A DNA stretch of 10,657 nucleotides from Desulfuromusa sp. (GTDB taxonomy: Bacteria > Desulfobacterota > Desulfuromonadia > Desulfuromonadales > Geopsychrobacteraceae): assembly GCA_030590745.1 (NCBI GenBank), contig JAUVCS010000015.1, positions 1 to 10,657 on the forward strand, read 5' to 3'. Position numbers and translations under genes: made by a program. This document shows positions 7,284 through 10,657 of this stretch, piece by piece (position 1 is the stretch's first letter; the number at the start of each line of letters is the position of its first letter). The notes beneath the pieces are model-generated. The model was not told where the DNA came from. It made no database searches and was given only the letters and a program-made list of their open reading frames with translations.

Positions 7284-8663
7284 ATTTCTGTCCAATCAAG
7301 TATCTTAATTGTTGACGATGAACTCTTTTTCCGTAAGCTCTATAGCGATTTGCTATTGGAAGAGGGTTATCAGGTCGATGTCTGTGACAATGGTGATGAT
7401 GCAATTTTGTTGTTACAGCAGCGCTCGATTGATCTGGTATTGACCGATATGGTTATGCCGGGGACAGATGGCTTGGAAGTTCTGCGTTTGGCCAAAGCTC
7501 TACCGAATCCTCCAGAGGTTATTCTGGTGACTGGGCATGCCAGTCTGGAAACAGCTATTGATGCACTGAAGAATGGCGCTCATGATTATCTGGTTAAGCC
7601 GTTTGATCCTGAGGAGTTGAAGCATCTGGTGCGCAACTGTCTGGCGCAGCGCAATCTTCTGACAGAAAATGATCAGCTGCAGCGGCAGATTCACCTTTTT
7701 CAAACCGGCCAATCCTTATCCTCTTTGATCGACCTGGAACGACTCATCTCTCAGTCTCTGGTTGCTTTGTTGCGTGAGATGGGCGCCACTATCGGCTGTG
7801 CTTTCACCATTAAAACAGGTGTTGTCCCTGCTCTGATCGAAACAAAAAAGTTGCCAGCTGAAATTGCGGAACAGTTGATTGATATTTTGCTGCCGCAGTT
7901 GGATGGACAAATTGGTCTCTATCAGCCTACAGGAGAGGTGGCTACTCAGCTGCTTAAGTTGCGGCAACAGCAGGAGCAGATCTGGGTGTTACCGTTACGT
8001 GATGGTGATGTTGTCAAGGGGGGGGTTATCATCTGTGGTGTGGCTGATAATTTAACTGAACGAGTCCCTTTGGCTGATTTGCGCTATCTGTGTGAACAAG
8101 TGACCCTTGGCTTTGCCAATGCTTGTCGTTATCAGGATGCTCAAGAGCTGATGTATACTGATGATCTGACCGGATTGTATAATCACCGCTACATGCAGCT
8201 TTCATTGAGCCGTGAAATCCGGCGTTCACAACGGTATGGATTGAGGTTCTCCCTGTTATTTCTTGATCTGGATCGTTTCAAGGAGATTAACGATAGTTAT
8301 GGACACTTAGCCGGAAGTGCAGCACTTCAGGAAGTTGGTCACCTGTTAGCTGGTTGTGTCCGGGATGTCGATACGTTATTTCGTTTTGGTGGAGATGAGT
8401 TTGCTGCCATATTGGTCGAGACAGATGATCGTACTGCGCGAATTGTTGCCGAGAGAATTCGGCAGGTGATTGAAACGCATACTTTTCTTCATGAGCAAGG
8501 AACCCCGAGTCATTTGACTGTTACCTCAGGATTCTCAACTTTTCCGACCGATGCGACTGAAAAGAAAGAGCTGCTGGACTTAGCTGATCGGGCAATGTAT
8601 GCCGGTAAGGTGAGCCGGAATGTTATTTGTGGAGTGATAGATATTCCAGAAGAAGATGGATAG
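7284..8663 (+). CDS. Response regulator diguanylate cyclase (REC-GAF-like-GGDEF), probable ATT start
   Basis: This probably makes c-di-GMP from two GTP after phosphorylation by an unknown histidine kinase. With ATT 7284 as start it has 459 residues. The receiver domain (about 5-120) has the acidic pair D11/D12, phospho-acceptor D55, T83 and K105, so it is complete. Residues about 140-290 look GAF-like: the end has WVLPLRDGD followed by FANACRYQDA, typical of a GAF terminal helix. The GGDEF domain (about 290-450) has DDLTGLYNHRYM, DLDRFKEINDSYGH and intact GGDEF at 369-373. An RxxD inhibitory site (R360, D363) lies five residues before it, so product feedback is likely. The open frame continues upstream into comEC, but that part translates as an unlike shadow; AGGAGG and the start of the REC fold place the start at ATT 7284 (ATC 7281 is less well spaced). 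There is no DNA-binding domain. An 8-G run lies at 8018-8025. Confidence 0.85.
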   Translation: MSVQSSILIVDDELFFRKLYSDLLLEEGYQVDVCDNGDDAILLLQQRSIDLVLTDMVMPGTDGLEVLRLAKALPNPPEVILVTGHASLETAIDALKNGAHDYLVKPFDPEELKHLVRNCLAQRNLLTENDQLQRQIHLFQTGQSLSSLIDLERLISQSLVALLREMGATIGCAFTIKTGVVPALIETKKLPAEIAEQLIDILLPQLDGQIGLYQPTGEVATQLLKLRQQQEQIWVLPLRDGDVVKGGVIICGVADNLTERVPLADLRYLCEQVTLGFANACRYQDAQELMYTDDLTGLYNHRYMQLSLSREIRRSQRYGLRFSLLFLDLDRFKEINDSYGHLAGSAALQEVGHLLAGCVRDVDTLFRFGGDEFAAILVETDDRTARIVAERIRQVIETHTFLHEQGTPSHLTVTSGFSTFPTDATEKKELLDLADRAMYAGKVSRNVICGVIDIPEEDG

Positions 8664-8855
8664 ACTGTAAGTTCCTATTTTGCCAACCTGATTTCAATCA
8701 ATCCCCAAAGATAAACCACTGACAAAGAATCTGAAATAATTTAGAAAATATCGATTACCCCCCTTTCAGATCAACATAAAATAGGGTATCTTCTCTCGTC
8801 TGCGTAACCCCCGTTAACCTTGAGTCAATTGAATAATAAAAAAAAGGTCGAAGTT
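8664..8855 (+). other. AT-rich intergenic region before hisS
   Basis: About 190 bases separate the diguanylate cyclase gene from hisS. I see no small gene with a credible binding site. Weak dyads are present: GATTACCC (8753-8760) against GGGTATC (8784-8790) with one bulged base, and TAAC/GTTA arms around CCCC at 8805-8816. Neither has a following T-tract, so no intrinsic terminator is supported, and nothing resembles a T-box specifier stem or antiterminator. Confidence 0.4.
8719..8747 (+). promoter_or_regulatory. Weak candidate promoter for hisS
   Basis: CTGACA (8719-8724, five of six with the -35 consensus) and TAGAAA (8742-8747, four of six with the -10) are 17 bases apart. It is the best pair I found in this gap. 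TAAAAT at 8777-8782 is a competing -10 without a good -35. Confidence 0.27.
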
Positions 8856-10109
8856 TTGAGTGTAACTGCAATTAAAGGGATGAATGATGTTTTGCCTGGG
8901 GTGGTGGAAACCTGGCAGTTTTTGGAACAGAGTGCCCGTGACGTTTTTGGACTCTATGGTTTTTCTGAAATCAGAACTCCAATAGCAGAAAAGACCGAAC
9001 TCTTCTGCCGGTCTATTGGCGAAACCACCGATATTGTTGAAAAGGAGATGTACACTTTCAGCGATAAGAGCGAGAACTCTTTGACTTTACGTCCCGAAGG
9101 GACAGCTCCGGTGATGCGCTCCTTTATTCAGAACCGGCTCCATAATCTTGATCCTGTTTCGAAACTCTACTATATGGGACCAATGTTTCGCTATGAACGA
9201 CCACAAAAAGGGCGCTATCGCCAGTTTCATCAGATTGGGGTTGAGGTCGTCGGGGTCGAAGATGCAAAAATTGATGCTCAGGTTCTGGCGATGCTGCATC
9301 AATATTTTGTTCGGATAGAGATTGATTCAGTCTCTCTGCAGATTAATTCTCTTGGTTGCCCTGAATGCCGTCCTGGATATCGACAGGAATTAATTAACTA
9401 TCTTGAGTCCCGCTTGGACAGCTTGTGTGGGGAATGTCAGCGTCGTTATCAAACTAATCCTCTCCGGGTTCTTGATTGTAAGGCACAAGGGTGCCAGGCG
9501 GCGACTGTTGATGCTCCCTCAGTGCTTGATCATTTGTGCTCACCTTGTCGCGATCATTTTGCCCAAGTTAAAAACTATCTAGAGGCGTTGCATATCCCCT
9601 TTGAAGTTAATGCGCGGATGGTGCGTGGCTTGGATTATTATGTTCGGACGACCTTTGAACTGGTCACTGATCAACTGGGATCGCAGAATGCTGTTGCTGC
9701 CGGGGGACGCTATGACGGGTTGGTGGAAAGCCTTGGGGGGCCAGCACTGCCTGGGATCGGTTTCGCTATAGGGCTTGAGCGGTTGGTCCTGATGAAGGGG
9801 GAGCAGCGAATAACTGCCGCATCACCCCAACTCTTTATTGCGGCTCTTGGGAAAGAAGCTGCTGATCGTGCATTTATCCTGATGTCACAGTTACAAGCTG
9901 CTGGCGTGCGGACTGAAATGGACTATATGGGGAAAAGTCTGAAGGCACAGATGCGTAGAGCAAATAAGTTTAATGCGGCCTTTACTCTTATTCTCGGAGA
10001 AGAAGAGCTGCAATCTGGACGAGCACAACTGAAGGATATGTCAGACAGCAGCCAATCGTCTGTTGTTTTGGATACTTTGGTTGCTACATTAACAAAAAAA
10101 TTTGGTTAG
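8856..10109 (+). CDS. hisS: Histidyl-tRNA synthetase (class II)
   Basis: It charges tRNA-His with histidine using ATP in the cytoplasm and normally works as a homodimer. With TTG 8856 as start it has 417 residues, a usual bacterial length, beginning SVTAIKGMNDVLPG as the family does. Motif 1 runs around GFSEIRTPIAEKTELF. Motif 2 is FRYERPQKGRYRQFHQ (111-126). The histidine-specific RGLDYYVRTTFE starts at R257, and GGRYDGL (283-289) with GFAIGLERL covers the second histidine motif and motif 3. The C-terminal anticodon-binding domain begins near residue 325. Eight cysteines sit in the insertion (168, 171, 191, 194, 208, 213, 228, 231), suggesting metal sites. AAGG at 8844-8847, 8 bases ahead, supports TTG 8856. 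An in-frame TTG at 8820 would add 12 residues but has no binding site and a Lys-rich stretch from an A8 run. aspS follows after 98 bases. Confidence 0.94.
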   Translation: MSVTAIKGMNDVLPGVVETWQFLEQSARDVFGLYGFSEIRTPIAEKTELFCRSIGETTDIVEKEMYTFSDKSENSLTLRPEGTAPVMRSFIQNRLHNLDPVSKLYYMGPMFRYERPQKGRYRQFHQIGVEVVGVEDAKIDAQVLAMLHQYFVRIEIDSVSLQINSLGCPECRPGYRQELINYLESRLDSLCGECQRRYQTNPLRVLDCKAQGCQAATVDAPSVLDHLCSPCRDHFAQVKNYLEALHIPFEVNARMVRGLDYYVRTTFELVTDQLGSQNAVAAGGRYDGLVESLGGPALPGIGFAIGLERLVLMKGEQRITAASPQLFIAALGKEAADRAFILMSQLQAAGVRTEMDYMGKSLKAQMRRANKFNAAFTLILGEEELQSGRAQLKDMSDSSQSSVVLDTLVATLTKKFG

Positions 10110-10123
10110 ATATCCAGTTCTTC

Positions 10124-10153
10124 TTGACCTTGGATGATAGCGGTTTATATAAT
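10124..10153 (+). promoter_or_regulatory. Sigma-70 promoter for aspS
   Basis: TTGACC (10124-10129, five of six) and a perfect TATAAT (10148-10153) are 18 bases apart in the hisS-aspS gap. This is the best promoter match in the window. Transcription would begin near 10160 and give a leader of about 48 bases. It indicates that aspS can be transcribed independently of hisS. A 4-base GAGC/GCTC stem within the leader (10179-10192) is too weak to call as an attenuator. Confidence 0.58.
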
Positions 10154-10197
10154 TATTGATTGAGCAATAAATACATCAGAGCTGAAGGGCTCATTTT

Positions 10198-10202
10198 GGA
10201 GG
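10198..10202 (+). promoter_or_regulatory. Ribosome binding site for aspS
   Basis: GGAGG lies 5 bases before GTG 10208 and 8 bases before TTG 10211. Both are in frame and adjacent, so the first residue is uncertain by one codon; the TTG has the more typical spacing. Confidence 0.6.
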
Positions 10203-10207
10203 ATTTT

Positions 10208-10657
10208 GTGTTGAACGATAAACTTGGAAGTTTGGTAAGGACTCATCGTTGTGGTGATTTGACAGCAGCACAGATTGGCCAGGATGTTTGTGTCATGGGT
10301 TGGGTACAAAGACGACGTGATCATGGTGGATTGATTTTCATCGACCTGCGTGACCGTGAGGGGATCGTTCAACTGGCACTTGATCCGGATCGTGACCCTA
10401 CTTCACACCAGAAGGCCGAACAGGTGCGCAACGAATATGTTCTTGCTGCGCGGGGAAAAGTGTCGCCGCGCCCTGAAGGAACAGTCAACCCAAAGATGAA
10501 AACCGGCGAAGTTGAAATTGAAATCAGTGAGTTGCTGATTTTGAATCGTTCTGAAACTCCCCCCTTCATGGTCGATGAATTTACCGAGGTCGCTGAAAAT
10601 ATCCGTCTGAAATATCGCTACCTCGATTTACGTCGACCAGCATTGCAGAGAAACATG
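10208..10657 (+). CDS. aspS: Aspartyl-tRNA synthetase, N-terminal part (cut by window end)
   Basis: The first 150 codons are present and the frame is open to the last base; a full bacterial enzyme is near 590 residues. It charges tRNA-Asp in the cytoplasm. The visible part is the N-terminal OB-fold anticodon-binding domain (about 15-115), with [11 protein letters not shown] and [12 protein letters not shown], then NRSETPPF and the entry to the class II core at [11 protein letters not shown]39 (in RRDHGG) and G91 (in RPEGTVNP) align with H31 and G82 of Pseudomonas aeruginosa AspRS, where they favour recognition of tRNA-Asn; E. coli has Leu and Lys there. This suggests a non-discriminating enzyme that also makes Asp-tRNA-Asn for GatCAB. 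That is inference from two residues. It has its own promoter at 10124-10153. The start is GTG 10208, or TTG 10211. Confidence 0.95.
   Translation, partial: MLNDKLGSLVRTHRCGDLTAAQIGQDVCVMGWVQRRRDHGGLIFIDLRDREGIVQLALDPDRDPTSHQKAEQVRNEYVLAARGKVSPRPEGTVNPKMKTGEVEIEISELLILNRSETPPFMVDEFTEVAENIRLKYRYLDLRRPALQRNM

Noticed and set aside
8664..8855. T-box or other riboswitch ahead of hisS
   Set aside because: I found no T-box antiterminator motif, specifier-loop pattern or stable stem; only weak short dyads are visible.
1..10657. A novel defence, mobile or biosynthetic system
   Set aside because: All six complete or partial genes are recognisable chromosomal families on one strand with similar composition; no integrase, transposase, CRISPR repeat, toxin-antitoxin pair or atypical block was seen.

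Overview
The window is a run of ordinary chromosomal genes, all on the + strand, at moderate GC by eye. The fructose-bisphosphatase resembles what I remember of Geobacter/Desulfuromonas enzymes, the hisS-aspS order is common in that group, and a c-di-GMP response regulator is present. My best guess is a Desulfuromonadia (former Deltaproteobacteria) bacterium. That placement is inference from recalled sequences, not a search.

Layout: (1) 72-3656, pepN (aminopeptidase N) and, 15 bases later, a YeeZ-like atypical short-chain dehydrogenase, probably one transcript. (2) 3657-4796, an intergenic stretch of 159 bases with a candidate promoter and two inverted repeats, then fbp (fructose-1,6-bisphosphatase). 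(3) 4853-7231, comEC, the inner-membrane DNA-uptake channel with a metallo-beta-lactamase domain. (4) 7284-8663, a receiver-GAF-like-GGDEF response regulator with a perfect Shine-Dalgarno sequence but no ATG/GTG/TTG at the right distance; ATT is the likely start. (5) 8664-10109, an AT-rich gap of about 190 bases and hisS. (6) 10110-10657, a good sigma-70 promoter and the first 150 codons of aspS, cut by the window end.

How the genes relate: hisS and aspS supply histidyl- and aspartyl-tRNA. The AspRS N-terminus carries the His and Gly residues associated with non-discriminating enzymes, so it may also load tRNA-Asn. Fbp serves gluconeogenesis and PepN peptide turnover. ComEC points to natural transformation. 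The diguanylate cyclase is an orphan regulator here, with no sensor kinase in view.

I found no tRNA or rRNA, mobile element, CRISPR array, defence system or convincing intrinsic terminator. No gap exceeds 300 bases. I see no clearly new multi-gene system; the most interesting points are the probable AUU start of the diguanylate cyclase, the elements around it, and the structured leader of fbp.
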